From NCBI RefSeq assembly GCF_036884655.1, contig NC_088342.1:18577501-18641500 (forward strand): a stretch of DNA of 64,000 bases, written 5' to 3'. This document shows positions 11,835 through 24,235 of the stretch, in pieces. Source of the DNA: Musa acuminata AAA Group (lineage: Eukaryota; Streptophyta; Magnoliopsida; Zingiberales; Musaceae). The translations under genes were made by a program, and so were the position numbers. The notes under the pieces were generated by a model. It worked only from the letters and a program-made list of their open reading frames with translations, was not told where the DNA came from and searched no databases. The first letter of the stretch is position 1. Each line of letters begins with the position of its first letter.

Positions 11835-14800
11835 TTCTTTATGTGTGTCAGGATTTTGAGTGAGTGATTGACATAGGTGCTTCTTATTATGCTACACTAC
11901 GGAGGGAGTTTTTCGCTACATACATGCATGAAAATTTTGGTGTTGTCAAGATGGGCAACTATGACACGACATATATTATTGGCAAGGGTGATATCTATTT
12001 AAAGACCAACCTTAGCTGTAAGTTGGTGCTTAAGGATGTGAGACATGTGGTTAACTTGAGGCTGAATTTAATTTCAGTTAGAAGACTAGATGTTGAAGAC
12101 TATAATAGCAGATTTCACAGAGGGCAATGGAAGCTCAGTAAGGGTTCTCTTGTTATAGCTAGTGGAAAGAAATGTCACACCTTATACAGGTTGCAGGCCA
12201 AAGCTTGTGCTGAGTAGTTAAATGCTACAGAGAAAGACTTCAATATTGAGTTGTGGCATAAGCGACTAGGACACATGAATGAGAAGGGGTTGCAAGCTCT
12301 TTTCAAGAGAGAGCTATTGCCAGACCTCAGAGGTACATATCTGAACCCTTGTATTGATTGTTTGGCTGGTAAACAACATAGAGTTTCATTTGCTAGTCCT
12401 GCTATGTCTAGAAAAATATAAACTTTAGACCATGTTTATATAGATGTATGTGGTCCTTTAAAGACAAAAACTCATAGTGGATCTGTTAATGTTCTTAGCA
12501 TCAATGGTGCACTTTATTTTGTCACTTTTATATATGATTTTTTCAGGAAAGTTTGTGCCTATGCTATGAACACTAAAGATCAGGTTATTAATGTCTTCAA
12601 AGAGTTTCATTCCAAGGTTGAAAGCGAGACATAAAAGCAATTGAAATGCATAAGATCAGATAATGGTTGTGAGTACACAGGATTATTTAATGATTATTGT
12701 AGGTTACATGGGATCCAACATGAGATGAGAGTTCCTGGTACACCTCAGCATAATACAATTGCAGAGAGGATGAATCGCGCCATCATGGAAAAGATTAGAT
12801 GTATGCTTTCACAAACCAAGCTACCCAAAAGGTTTTGGGATGAGGCTTTGAAGACTATAGTTGATGTGATCAACTTGTCACCATGTACAATCCTAGATGG
12901 TGATGTTGCAGAGCATGTATAGTCAAGGAAATATATTTTTTATAGGCATTTAAGAGTGTTTGGTTGTCGTGTATTTACACATATTCTAGATAATGAGAGG
13001 TCCAAGCTGGATGGTAAGACTAAAGAATGTATTTTTCTTAGCTACTCACATGATTAGTTTGGTTACAGGCTTTAGGATTTAGAAAAGCAGAAGGTATTCA
13101 AAAGCAAAGATGTAGTCTTTTTTGAAGATCAAATCTTTAAGAATTTGAAGAAGAAGGTACTAGCCAAGACTTCTGCAGAAGGATTAGTAGATTGTGACCC
13201 AGTTACTCCTCTAGTATATTAGGGTGATGGGGGAGATATGCAGGAAGATGGTGTAGAGCCTGATGTTGATCTACCTATAGGACATGTTAAGCAAGAAGAA
13301 GTTGGAGAGCAACTTCCCACAGAATCTCAGTTGAGAAGATCTTCTAGACAACATAAACCTTCCAGAAGATACTCTATAGATGATTATGTGATGCTTACTG
13401 ATGCAAGTGAACCAGAGAGTTACCAGGAAGTAGTTAAAAGTGAGCAAAAAAAAGAAGTGGTTAGTTGCTATGCAGGAAGAGATAAATGCTTTTTAGAAGA
13501 ACCACACAAGGCTTTGGTCAAAAGAAAGGTATTAACTTTGAAGATATTTTTTCTCCTGTTGTTAAAATATCTTCTATTCGTTTTGCTCTTGGTATTGCTG
13601 CTAGCCAGGACTTGGAGGTTGAGCAGCTAGATGTGAAGATAGCTTTCCTTCATGGTGATTTAGAGGAGAAAATTTATATGGAGCAACCAGAAAGCTTCAA
13701 AGTCAAAGGTAATGATAACTTTGTCTGCAAGTTGAAGAAGAGCTTGTATGGGCTAAAGCAATCTCCAAGATAATGGTACAGAAAGTTTAATTCATTTATG
13801 ATAAAAAATGGATACAAAAGAACGAGTTCAGATCATTGTGTGTACATCAAATGGTTTAGTGAGAATTTTATTATTCTCTTACTTTATGTTGATGACATGC
13901 TTATTCTTGGGAAAGATATGTCTAAAATTGACAGGTTGAAGAAAGAATTGAGTAAGTCTTTTACAATGAAGGACATGGGGCCAACAAAGTAAATACTGGG
14001 TATGCAGATTTTCCGTGACAAAAAAACCAAAATGATTTGGTTATCATAGGAGAAATATATCGAGAAGGTATTGGAAATGTTCAATATGAGCAATGCAAAG
14101 CCAGTTGGTTCTCCACTTATAGGTCACTTCAAGTTGTGCTCAGAACAGAGTTTGTCATGTGATGAGGAGAAGGAGAAGATACAAAAGGTTCCTTATGCTT
14201 CAGTAGTTGAAAGTTTAATGTACACGATGGTATGTACGAGGCCGGACATTGCATATACAGTGGGTGTTACTAGCAGATTTTTTGCAAATCCAAGCAAAGA
14301 GCATTGGGCAGTAGTGAAGTAGATTTTTAGATATCTCAGAGGGAGCTCTAAGGTTTGTTTAAGCTTTGGAGGTGGATCACCTGTGTTGATAGGTTACATA
14401 GATGCAATTATGGTAAGAGATATAGATACGAGGAAGTCCACATCAGGTTATGTACTTACTTTTGCAGGGGGAGCTATGTCATGACAATCCAGATTACAAA
14501 TGTGTATTGCTCTCTCCACCACAAAGGTAGAATATATTGCTATTACAGAGGTTTGTAAAGAAATGTTATGGATGAACGAATTCTCATAAAAATTAGGGCT
14601 GAAACAGAAAAATTATGTGGTGCATTGTGACAACCAGAGTGCCATCTATTTGTATACGAACCTAATATTTCATTCCAAGTCAAAGCATATAGAAGCAGTT
14701 GCAGCTTTAGAAAATTCACACAGATGACAACGAAGCAGATATGTTGACAAATACTTTACCAAAAGAAAGATGGGAGATATGCCGATAGCTAGTCGGCATG

Positions 14801-14853
14801 ATTTCACATTGAGGAGTCATAGGATAGCCTCCCTTATGGGCTGAAGGGGGAGG
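11835..14853 (+). pseudogene. pol of the Tork-like element (broken)
   Basis: Degenerate copia polyprotein in order. The protease is near 11864, with the active site read as DIGAS instead of DTGAS/DSGA. The GAG-pre-integrase finger is near 12245 (LWHKRLGHM). The integrase core is near 12420-12920, with the DNGCEY Asp and a later Glu. Reverse transcriptase spans about 13490-14100, with the active-site motif LLYVDDMLIL near 13880. RNase H runs about 14390-14800, including DIDTRKSTSGY. There are many in-frame stops (for example after ACAE at 12217, SRKI at 12420 and LKQSPR at 13773) and at least one frameshift near 13490. Inactive. Downstream, the polypurine tract AAGGGGGAGG abuts the 3' LTR. Confidence 0.88.
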
Positions 14854-14854
14854 T

Positions 14855-15425
14855 TGTTAGGCTGACAACCCATGGTTCAGCCTATAGTGGGCTTTAATAC
14901 CCCATATCCCATTTCCTCTTTAACTAAACCCTAGATCTAATTCCGAGAGAGTGGGAGCTACGAAATGGCGACAGAAAAAAGGCAATAGCAAGGGCAAAAA
15001 TTATTGCAACAACTTGATTCAGAAAGGAGGAGAACAAGGCAGTAAAACAAGAGAAAGAAATGAAAGAAGACAAGGACAACATAGTGAGACTGTTTTCAAT
15101 CAACCAACAGTGTTTTCACCTCAGGTTAGATCAGATCTATAGTAAATTCTTGCTGTAATTACTTGGGGAGAATTTAGATATTGTATACAGTGACGTGATC
15201 CTTGTATCCTAGTTATTCTCTTGTGATTATTGCTAGGATTTAGGGCAAGAGATTGAGATTTGTATATTTATTATTCTCATAGTGGATTATCTCTAGTTTA
15301 CCCCAGTGGTTTTTATCCTTCACTTTGTAGGGATTTTTCACGTAAATCTTGGTGTTATATTTGATTGTGATTTTCATTTTTACTCCGTGGTCTGCTAGTA
15401 TTTATTCATATATAAAAGTTATTTC
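14855..15425 (+). repeat. 3' LTR of the Tork-like element
   Basis: Counterpart of 8752-9338, preceded by the purine tract at 14844-14853. The right edge is approximate because the two LTRs diverge after TAAAAGTTATTTCTC. Confidence 0.8.
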
Positions 15426-16789
15426 TCGTATATGTGGCTTAGGGTAAGGATTTGAGTAACCGATGACACTTATATTTATTAAATCCATAGAACTTGAAGT
15501 ACGAGACTGGTACACTCGATTTTAATTGAGAAGTTTGATGCATTAGGAGCCCTACAAGTACGATCTACCATAAGCTTTGACATGAGGTTGAACTCTATCT
15601 CTATTCTGTTGCAGTAAAGTCTATTTAATATTCTTTTGAGAGACTTTTCCACCTTGCATTGGAGCAGCTAGTCTTAGAGGTGACATACTTTAAAATGATG
15701 TAGGTTGACAACCTGATGTTAGAGACTGAATTGTATTCCTATACTGATGTAGGCGATGATCTAAAGTGAGAACTTCGCATTTCAGGACATGATCACTTTA
15801 AAGAATACTCGCGATGTCAAAAATCTTACATGCACATGGAGTGGCTACATAAGCATATGGAAGGTACGGCAATCCTAACACCACACTGCAATCTTAAATG
15901 GATTCATGTCGAGTGCCCTTCACATCTGATAAGTCACAACAAAGCAAGCTATACGCCGATTCTGCTGTCTTCCTTCATGTACTGAAGTATTTCCTTGAGG
16001 TCTTAACTCTTAACAACCTGGATATCAGATTAGACCAGTTTTAGTAGCAAGCTAACTTGCTGAAATTTCATACAGCAGCCCCATAAGAGTAGTTAATTGA
16101 CTTAGTGGTGCTTTTCTAGAAGGTCACTTGTAGCTGTAATATGTTCATTCAGTTGGCGAAACTATGCCGAACAAAGTCTTTGCTCATCAATTGTTGGCTT
16201 AATTCAAGTCATTTTCAACATCAACAATGATTTTCTTCTTTTAACCATGGAGGAACATGTGTGTTATCTATATCCTTCTAGCACATGTGAAGGAAAAAAA
16301 AAGACAATGCTCATATGTGATTCATCATCATGATTTTTATCCACTAACTTGGGGATTAGTGGATGCAAAGGTGATAATTACTGGGAAGCTGCATCTGCTG
16401 CCATCCCCACCTGATTCAGCAACTAGCTCTTCCATTTAGTTGTCTTTTGACAGATTAGTAGCTTTATGTTTAATGTCAGAGTTTCGTAATTTTTTATGAT
16501 TTTTTAAATTTAGTTTAGCCATTTTTTAGTTGCATTTTTTTTTTGTCTTTATATCTTATTATTTATATAAATAAGTCTGGTAGTCTTTATGTCTTTAGAT
16601 TGGATCTTGTGGGTTTTTTAGATGTCAAAAATTTAGGAAAATAGTTTCTGGTTAGTAATTTCATTTAGTCTACTATGTATATGGCACATTATGGACGTTA
16701 GAGTTTATTTTGGATACTTTTGTTATTGTAGTAGATTTGTCTTTGATGATTGGAGGAAGAGCATTTTAGTGTTAACTTATAAGAATAAG
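15426..16789. other. Unassigned stretch
   Basis: About 1.4 kb with no recognised gene or repeat. A 60-codon open frame at 16257-16439 contains FYPLTWGL, weakly reminiscent of dyskerin-type wording. The rest of that domain is not recognisable, so I do not call a gene. Confidence 0.5.
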
Positions 16790-17870
16790 GAGAAATCTAA
16801 ACTTATTTTAATTATAAAGGAAGCAAGATTATGAGTCACATTATGAAACCATGTGGAACAATGATTGAAGACAAAATTAGACATGAACTAAATATTTCTG
16901 AAAATAAATTTGGTTTTATGGCTAGAAGATCAACGTATAGAAGCTATTTACTTATTAGAAAACTAATGAAAAATTATATATAGAAGAAGAAAGATTTGCA
17001 TATGGTTATATTGATTTAGAAAAAACCATACATATTATATTGATTTAGAAAAACAAATCATATATTTCCTAGAGATTTATTATCTTGATGTTATAAAATA
17101 TATATGATAATGTAGTCATTAATATTAGAATGATGGAGAGTATGTATAACGAGTTTTAAATGATAGCATCAAGCAAAATCATTAAGTCATTACCGGTTTA
17201 CATTAGAAATGGATGAACTTGAAATTTTTGTAAAGTAAATGTTTTCAATGAAGTAGGACCGAGACCTAATCTAATTTTAATATTGCTAAGAGAATAATTA
17301 AGGATATAATTGGATGGGTAGGACATTCTTATAAGTAATAAGTCTTGGTTATCTTAAATCAATTATTGAACAAGATAGAGAAATTGATGGGGATATTCAA
17401 TATTGTCCATAGAGTTGAAAACTAGCTAATTAAAATAGAGCGACGTGTCATGAGATATGTGTAATCATTTGATATTTTTTAAATAAAAAAAAACTTTATA
17501 AGATAGTTGTTAAGCTAAAGATATCTTTTTGGATTTGAATGGACTATTGAGAAATAATATATACAAAAAATTTATTTGATTGAGATGAGAATATAGAGGT
17601 GGATGTTAGAGTTACCAATAAAGATAGATAAAGAAATATTTTTATTCATAAAAATATAAATTTAGTTTCGATAAATAATTAGACGAGGAAGAATTGTTTA
17701 AGATGGTACCTACCTATGGTATGAGTATATACTAAGAAGTCTTATAGTTTATAATTTGTAGATGCTATAATTAGAAAAGGAAAAACAACTAATATTTATA
17801 ATACAAGGAGATATAGAGAGATGTAAGAGGATTTTATTATTATTAGAAATCATAAATAAAATTTAAATTT
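16790..17870 (+). pseudogene. LINE (L1-type) reverse transcriptase remnant
   Basis: A non-LTR retrotransposon RT-like sequence broken by many stops. In one frame 16835-16975 reads through the phrases IEDKIRHELNISENKFGFM and RRST, the typical plant LINE RT segment before the fingers domain. It is followed by DLHMV and a degraded IDLEK box, repeated because of a local duplication near 17009-17055. Further on, near 17345-17450, the wording YLKSIIEQDREIDGDI matches the C-terminal LINE RT region. No 5' end, poly-A tail or target duplication is visible. It is very old and inactive. Confidence 0.75.
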
Positions 17871-18299
17871 TCCTACTTTAACTAAGGATATTATATTTTA
17901 AGGATATTATATTTTAAAGAGCTTAATGATGACAAAAGATCAAATAATTGAAACATTATGGCTTGTTGTTGTTAGCTTAACATTAAATATCCTCTTTTCC
18001 TCTCTTATTTTTCCTTGGTAAGTTTGTTTTTCTCCTCGAGTCGAAGAAAACTTGATATGAGTCATGAAAACTTAATATGAGTCATACCTTTTGTATGCTG
18101 CTCGATTTTGAAATTCTATTTTGTTGATTTGTCCAACCTACCATGTTTCTTGTTGATGGTAAATATGGAGAGTTTGGTGGAGAAGTACATTTTTGGTATA
18201 CAAAGGTAACTTTGATAACCATTTTTAGTTGTTGCAAAGTTGTGATCAGATTTTAAAAATCAAAATATGTTTAGTATTATTGCTATACCTTTATGCCAT
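17871..18299. other. Unassigned AT-rich stretch
   Basis: Contains a short tandem duplication of a GGATATTATATTTTAA-type word near 17887-17925. Nothing else was recognised. Confidence 0.5.
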
Positions 18300-19613
18300 G
18301 GTTGAGGAGTCAGCACGGCTCGGTTCAACAGTCATTGGCTAATCTACGAGGGCAGTAATAGTTGCTGTCCTCTCTCACCTTTTGCGTCAATGATTTTGAT
18401 GACAAAAGTCTTCCTAAAACACAACACATATAGTTCAAAAACAATCTTTCGCACGAACAACCTGACCCTGATACCATTGTAGAGGAATCTAGTAGCGACA
18501 TCACATGCGCAGCGGAAGAATATATAACAAAATCCCCAAATTTCCTAAAGATGTGTTTGTTGTCATACAAAGATTAGTGTGTAAAATTCGTGAAACTTAA
18601 AAGCCACGTATGAGATATATTGTGTTACATAGGGAGATCGTATATCCCTGAATCCCTGCAAAACTCTAAGAGAGAGTGAAGGAGGTAAGTGTCATCCTCT
18701 CTAGCGGTGATCCATACAATAGGACTGCGACGATGCTCCTCAAATCTCTAGGCCTGCTATCTGAGGAGGAGAATAGGAAGAGAACAGGAGATGACAACCC
18801 AGAGAGGCTCTAGCCTATGAACCATTAGTTTCCTTCTATTTATAGAGGTTCCCTATTAACTTAACCATAATGGATTTTGCCCTATTATATATTGGATCTC
18901 TATCTAACTACCAAAACCTCTTAGATTAGTGAATCTCTGTCCAATAATCTATCATTGGCTTTTTTTTGGATCTCATCCATAGGATCTAATAATTCAAGGG
19001 CTTATTGGATATACAATAAGATAGGAGCTCCGGTGGATATCTCATATCCGAACCTCTACTCATCGTAATGCCTATCATATATGTGTGACCCTTTAGGCTC
19101 AATATCAAGCTGGCCATGAGTCATACCTATTATAACTCCTTTTGGCTCAGTGAATTATTATGCCCATAATAAGTCACTCGACTCATCGACTATGGACATA
19201 CTAGGCCATTACACTGCAGTCCCCAAACGATACAGAGAAATCCAATACATTGGACCTATATATCCTTAGTTATCATATACCTATAGTCCCTCATCCATCT
19301 AATATCCCAAAGACTGTGTACCCAGTATGGTGCTGTTAAGACTTATACAGTTTCTACTTGAGTCTCGGTCTAATTGGATTCTCCTGGAGAACTCTTTCTC
19401 TCTTAATCCGAATGACCCTAGCTAGAGATTTGTCTGAGCAAGAACATATGAGATATTTCTCTTACGATACCGAGAGTGGATGATCCTCTATCGATACTCC
19501 ATAGTCATCATAAGGTTGGCTACCACTCCTGATGACCGGCTGTGCTAGATTTGGAACCTCTAGATCTATAAATCCGGTATCAAAGAATGAAGTACTCATA
19601 TAGGACATCCTTA
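18300..19613 (-). mobile_element. Reverse Angela fragment: LTR end, primer site and leader
   Basis: On the minus strand, 19613 to 18478 matches the 3' two-thirds of the Angela LTRs seen at 10238-11829 and 53830-55476. It is followed by a primer-site-like TGGTATCAGGGTC (18464-18476) and about 160 bp of internal leader. This is therefore the 5' LTR end of a reverse Angela element. The LTR is cut at 19613/19614 by a reverse Sirevirus LTR, and the missing LTR start was not found on the far side at 37932. Confidence 0.8.
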
Positions 19614-20567
19614 TGTTAGGATCAAGAGTGGCACTAAGAGGGGGGGGGGTGAATTATTGCAGCGGAAAACTTTTACGATTTCAGAAAATATTTCATACGT
19701 TCGAAGGAAATCGATTTGGAAAGATAGTAACTTTAAAACGTAAGAGAGCGTAAGTGTAGTGAAAGCAAGATGAGGAGAAGAAACACTTTGCTATGAAATG
19801 ATTTGTAGTTAAATAAGATTGCTCAAAACGAAATGCAAACCGGATTTAGAGTGGTTCGGTCAACGTGACCTACATCTACTTTCGGATTCCTCCTTCGACA
19901 AGATCTCTAGCGTTCACTAAAGGCCTTCCTTCAATAGGTGAAGACCGAACACGTCTTTACAGCACTTTCTCCTTTTCCCGGGTTTAGGAGATGAACCCTT
20001 ATAAGTCTCACTCCTCTTTCTTGGATGGTTACAAGGCAAAGAGACGAAGGAGGAGAACTCTAAATTTTACAACAATTTAATGCTCAAGAACTCAAGATTA
20101 TGCCAATAGGTTTCGTACACTTTCATGCAGGAAAAGGTGGGATTTTTATAGACCCCAATGGCTTCAAAAATGGAGCCAAAAAGTGTCTAATCCTGGATTT
20201 CTAGGGACTTGGCGGTACCACCGCCATTATTGAGGGGTACTACCACCTGACACCTGACACTGAGCGGTACTACCACTTAGTCTAGGCGGTACCACCGCTT
20301 GACAAGGGCGATACCATTGTTGACAGCAATAACTACCGGCAGTACCACTGCTTGACAGGGGTGGTACCACTGCCTAGAATTCCTGGGAGATCGAGTCTCC
20401 CAAGCGGTGCCATCGCTGGCCAGGAATTTAGGGTCTTGGTTGGGCCTTGAATCTGGCCCAAACAACCTGACAAAGTCTCAAAGACTGGGCTCTAGTGGTA
20501 CCATCGCTTGGTAATATTAATTACCGATAGTACCACCGCCTAGTTTCGGCGGTACCATCGTCCAAAC
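19614..20567 (-). repeat. Reverse Sirevirus LTR, first piece
   Basis: Begins TGTTAGGATC with a nearby G run, the reverse complement of the usual Sirevirus LTR end. It shows a minus-strand TATAAA-type region and the array of GGCGGT-ACC-ACCGCC-like units (core GGT on the element strand). The remainder appears to be 37359-37931, beyond the inserted element F1. The left flank CCTTA is not matched at the right edge, so insertion history is uncertain. Confidence 0.72.
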
Positions 20568-22274
20568 TGTTGAATCTCATATTTTAATGATGAAACCAAT
20601 TGGCAAGTGTTTATGATTTGATCTGCATTTTTAGTGACGCAGGATGCTTCAATCAGGATGAGACAATTAAAGCAGGAAGAATCATATTGGGCCGGAGGAA
20701 AACATATTAGATGATTGGACGTCGGGCCGGAGGATCGATCAATGTATCGAAAGAAGGCTTCAAGTCATGGATTCAGGCATCAGGCCAAGAAGAGCAGATA
20801 TTGAGCCAAGGATATTGGAGTTATGGAGTCAACTGACCGATTGGGCAATAGGTCTCAAGAGAGGACGATGCACTGAAGAATCAGACAAAGCGTCGATGGA
20901 CCAATGACATGTCGGATAACATGATTCATACTTAGTAATAATTGTCTAGATCGAAGTGTATTTTACATATGCAGGATTAACTACAATAGCAAGGCATGAA
21001 GAAAAATGAAGTCCCGGAGTCAAGGACGTGATTTCGTTGGGAGTTCGAGAGTTCATCGGAAGTCCAGATGTTCGTCGGAAGTTCTACAGGAACCAGCTAA
21101 GAAGTCCAGGAGCTTGCTGGAAGAAGCTCATCGGAACTCACCAAGAAGATCGTCGTGAAGTCCAAGAGCTTGCCAGAAGTCCGTTGGAACATTGTTGGGA
21201 GATCGTTGGAAGTTCACTAGAAGCTTGCCGGAAGAAACTAAGACCTAGGGACTTGTTTAGCTTAAGTATACCTTAGATTTCGTAGTTAGCACGTAATTGA
21301 GATTGGATTTGGGCCAACCCAATTATGGGCCAGTTAGGCCCATGTAAGGACTATGTTGGGCCCAATGAAAGGCCCAAATAGTGACTCAAGAGATGGCACT
21401 ATCGTGGCATAGTCTTCGAGATTGTGTTAGGCGGTGGTACGGCCAGTCTGGGCGGTGGTACCGCCCCTGGCAGGGTGCCAGGCGGTGTTACCGCTAGTCT
21501 GGGTGGTGGTACCGCCCAATGGCCCAGTGCCAAGCGGTGGTACCACCAGACTGGGTAGTGGTATCGCCTAGTGTAGTGTCAATGTTAGACTGACATTGGC
21601 GGTGGTACCGCCCAACACAGGCAATGGTACCGCCCGAACCCAGGAAACCCGAGATGAGATATTTTTAGGCTCCGAGTTTGAATCAACTTGAGGCCTATAA
21701 ATACCCCTCTCATCCCTGGTGAAAAGACACAAGCATAAAGAGCTTAAAAGTAGAAAAATGTTGTTGCAATCACTTGAGAGATCCCCTCCTCTAGTCTAAG
21801 TTTAGAATTCTATTTAGGAGGAGTGAGTGCTTGTAAAGGTTGTCTCCTAAACCTGTGAAAAGGAGAAGAGGAATGTAAGAAGGGGGTTGATCTTCGCCTA
21901 TTAAAGGAAGATTGATAGTAGATGCCGGTGGCCTCAACGGAAGAGGAATCGGTCGAGTGGATGTAGGTCACGACGATCGAACCACTATAAAATCGACATC
22001 TTCTTCTCTAGTTTACATTTCTATATTTGAGAAATTTACTTTACTGCAAACTTTCTAACTTGCTTTATATCCACTACGCTCTTCCATACGCTTTTAAGCT
22101 ATCTTTACGAAAATACTTTCAAGTTAACCTCTCTACGAAACGGTTTTAATCGAAAATGGATTTTATCGTACGAAGGTTTTTCGAACCGACATAATTTTTA
22201 TCGTTGCACTAACCCATCCTACCGCACCCTCCCCCCCCCCCCCCCCCCCCCTAGTGTTGACTCTATTCCTAATA
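20568..22274 (+). repeat. 5' LTR of F1
   Basis: Starts TGTTGAATC and matches 35672-37358. U3 carries the GGCGGTGGTACCGCC array (about 21430-21640); TATAAATA is at 21696-21703. Near the end is a run of about 22 C residues (about 22230-22251) followed by CTAGTG. The LTR ends TA rather than CA. Confidence 0.9.
21696..21703 (+). promoter_or_regulatory. LTR TATA box of F1
   Basis: TATAAATA just after the palindromic array, in the conserved context GGCCTATAAATACCCC that recurs in every Sirevirus-type LTR of the window. Confidence 0.75.
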
Positions 22275-22276
22275 GT

Positions 22277-22288
22277 TGATATTAGAGC
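22277..22288 (+). promoter_or_regulatory. Degenerate primer binding site of F1
   Basis: TGATATTAGAGC differs at two positions from TGGTATCAGAGC, the initiator-Met-tRNA complement kept in F1b and F2. Confidence 0.7.
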
Positions 22289-22324
22289 CTCATTTTTCAT
22301 ATTTGGTTTAACACCTAAATAGAA

Positions 22325-23230
22325 ATGACTCTTTTCGGCTTTCAAGAGGGTCACTCTCTCATTCGTTCTCCCTTGTTTAATGGGACATACTACACATATT
22401 GGAAAACTCGAATGAGAGTTTTCTTGCTTTCCTTGGATTTAAATTTATGGAATATTATTGAAAATGGTTTTCGAAGGTCTTCTCTTCTAATAAACCATTG
22501 GAATGATTTGGAGAAGAAGACGATTTCTCTAAATGCTAGAGCTATGAATGCTCTATTTTGTGCCTTAGACAAAAACAAATTCAACCGGGTTTCTTTGTAC
22601 GAAACGACTTTCGATATTTGGCACATTCTCGAAATCATACATGAAGGCACGAATAGAGTTAAAAAGTCTAAAGTTAATCTTTTATTGCATGATTTTGAAT
22701 TTTTTTGAATGAAGCCTAGTGAAACCATTGTTGACATGTACACCCGTTTTACGAATATCGTCAATGGTTTAAAAGCTCTTGGCAAATGTTTTTTGAATTT
22801 TGAACTTGTCAACAAAGTTTTATGCTCACTTTCTAAAACATGGGACTCTAAAGTAACGACCATACAAGAGACTAAAGATTTGAACTGTTTTCCACTCGAA
22901 GAACTAATAGGGTCTTTAAAGACCTATGAAATGAGTTTTATGGCACATGTTGAACATGATGAACTTGAGAACCACCTTTCAAAGAACAGGAAGGATTTGG
23001 CACATCGAACAAAAGAAGACCACTCGAGCGAAAGCTCAAGTGATGATGAACTTGAACTTCTCACAATAAAACTTAAAAAGTACTTAAAGCAAGAATCAAA
23101 AAGTAAAAATAAATTGAAAAAAGAAGAAAGCACTTTGGGATGAAACGAGCTCCTCCGAAGACGAGGAGAAAATCAACAAAGGCGAGGTGGCAAACTATGC
23201 TTTAACGACTTTCGACGATGAGGTAATCAA
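22325..23230 (+). pseudogene. gag of F1, zinc knuckle deleted
   Basis: Sirevirus gag homologous to the F1b gag. It starts MTLFGFQEGHS and runs through TYWKTRMRVF and FDIWHILE; a stop at 22708 precedes MKPSE, after which the frame continues to 23143. After a Lys-rich linker (about 23085-23120) the frame jumps directly to KKKALWDE-type sequence. The entire CX2CX4HX4C segment present at the same place in F1b (26819-26860) is missing, with a frame change. Without the knuckle it should not bind RNA as a normal nucleocapsid does; this is an inference from the family. Confidence 0.85.
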
Positions 23231-23699
23231 AATGCCCTTAGTTTATTTCGAAATTACATGATGCTTTTCATGAGCTATTTTTAATTTAATTTTTTTAAAA
23301 AAATTACTTGTTTAATAAATAAAAATACAAAAAATTAGGAATCATGTTTATCTAGTAATTTTAAAAATAATTATGAAAATTACATGTGTTATGATAAAGA
23401 AATAAAATGTTAGACTTAAATCATGCTCGATGTTTTAATAATAATGTGTATCTTAATGATTTCCGTATTATTGAAAACACTTTATGAAATCATGCTCGAT
23501 GAAATAATGTAATGATACATAATGATCGTGCTTAATAAATTTATCTTTTGAAATTATGCATGATGATTTGAAGTAATGATGATTTTTGGGTGATTTATGC
23601 CTTATTGATCTTTGTCATAATAAATCTTGCACTTTCGGTTTTAAACATGATACACGTTTTTATTTGGCATAAATAAAATAAAATCATATAAATTAAAAC
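23231..23699 (+). other. AT-rich spacer of F1, first part
   Basis: Non-coding AT-rich DNA directly following gag. It is similar in style to 41610-42444 of F2. No pol sequence. Confidence 0.7.
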
Positions 23700-24235
23700 T
23701 GTTGAATCTCGTATTTTGATGATAAAACTAATTGGTAAGTGTTTATGATTTAATTTGCATTTTGAGTGACGCAGGATGCTTCGATCAGGATGAGACAATT
23801 AAAGCAGGAAGAATCATGTTGGGCCAGAGGAACATGTCAGAAGATTGGACGTTGGGCCGGAGGATCGATTGATGTATCGACAGAAGGCTTCGGGCCATGG
23901 ATTCGGGCATCGGACCAAGAAGAGCGGATATTGTGCGAAAGATATCGGAGTTGCGGAGTCAATTGGCCGATTGGGCAATAGGCCACAAGAGAGGACGATG
24001 CGCCGATGAATCGGATGAAGCATCGAGAGACCAATGACATGTCGGCCAACATGATTAATGCTTAGTATTAATTGTCTAGATCAAAGTGTGTTTTACATGT
24101 GCAGGATTAACTACGATAGTAAGGCATGAAGCAAAATGAAGTCCCAGAGTCAAGGACATGATTTCGTTGGGAGTTCGAGAGTTCGTTGGAAGTCCGGATG
24201 TTCGTCGAAAGTTCTATCGAAACTAGCCGAGAAGT
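23700..24235 (+). repeat. Sirevirus LTR nested in F1, first piece
   Basis: Starts TGTTGAATCTCG and continues at 33108 after the F1b insertion. No internal region accompanies it, so it is probably a solo LTR. Flanks AAAAC (23695-23699) and GAAAC (34118-34122) agree at four of five positions, a likely decayed target duplication. The last 5 bases (GAAGT) are the left F1b target duplication. Confidence 0.85.

Larger units (their letters stand above)
8752..15425 (+). mobile_element. Decayed Tnt1/Tork-like Ty1/copia retrotransposon
   Basis: Two LTRs of roughly 570-590 bp (8752-9338 and 14855-about 15425) flank gag and pol in copia order: gag, protease, integrase, reverse transcriptase, RNase H. 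The LTRs share many long words, for example GATTCAGAAAGGAGGAGAAC, but are clearly diverged, so the insertion is old. LTR size and protein wording resemble the Tnt1/Tork group. Numerous stops and frameshifts make it inactive. A solo Angela LTR (10238-11829) interrupts it between gag and protease. I could not identify a clean target-site duplication. Confidence 0.88.

Noticed and set aside
16257..16439. 60-codon frame with YP-WGL and GKL wording slightly like dyskerin (Cbf5)
   Set aside because: Only a few scattered matches, no adjacent domain sequence in any frame, no exon structure. Not enough to call a pseudogene.
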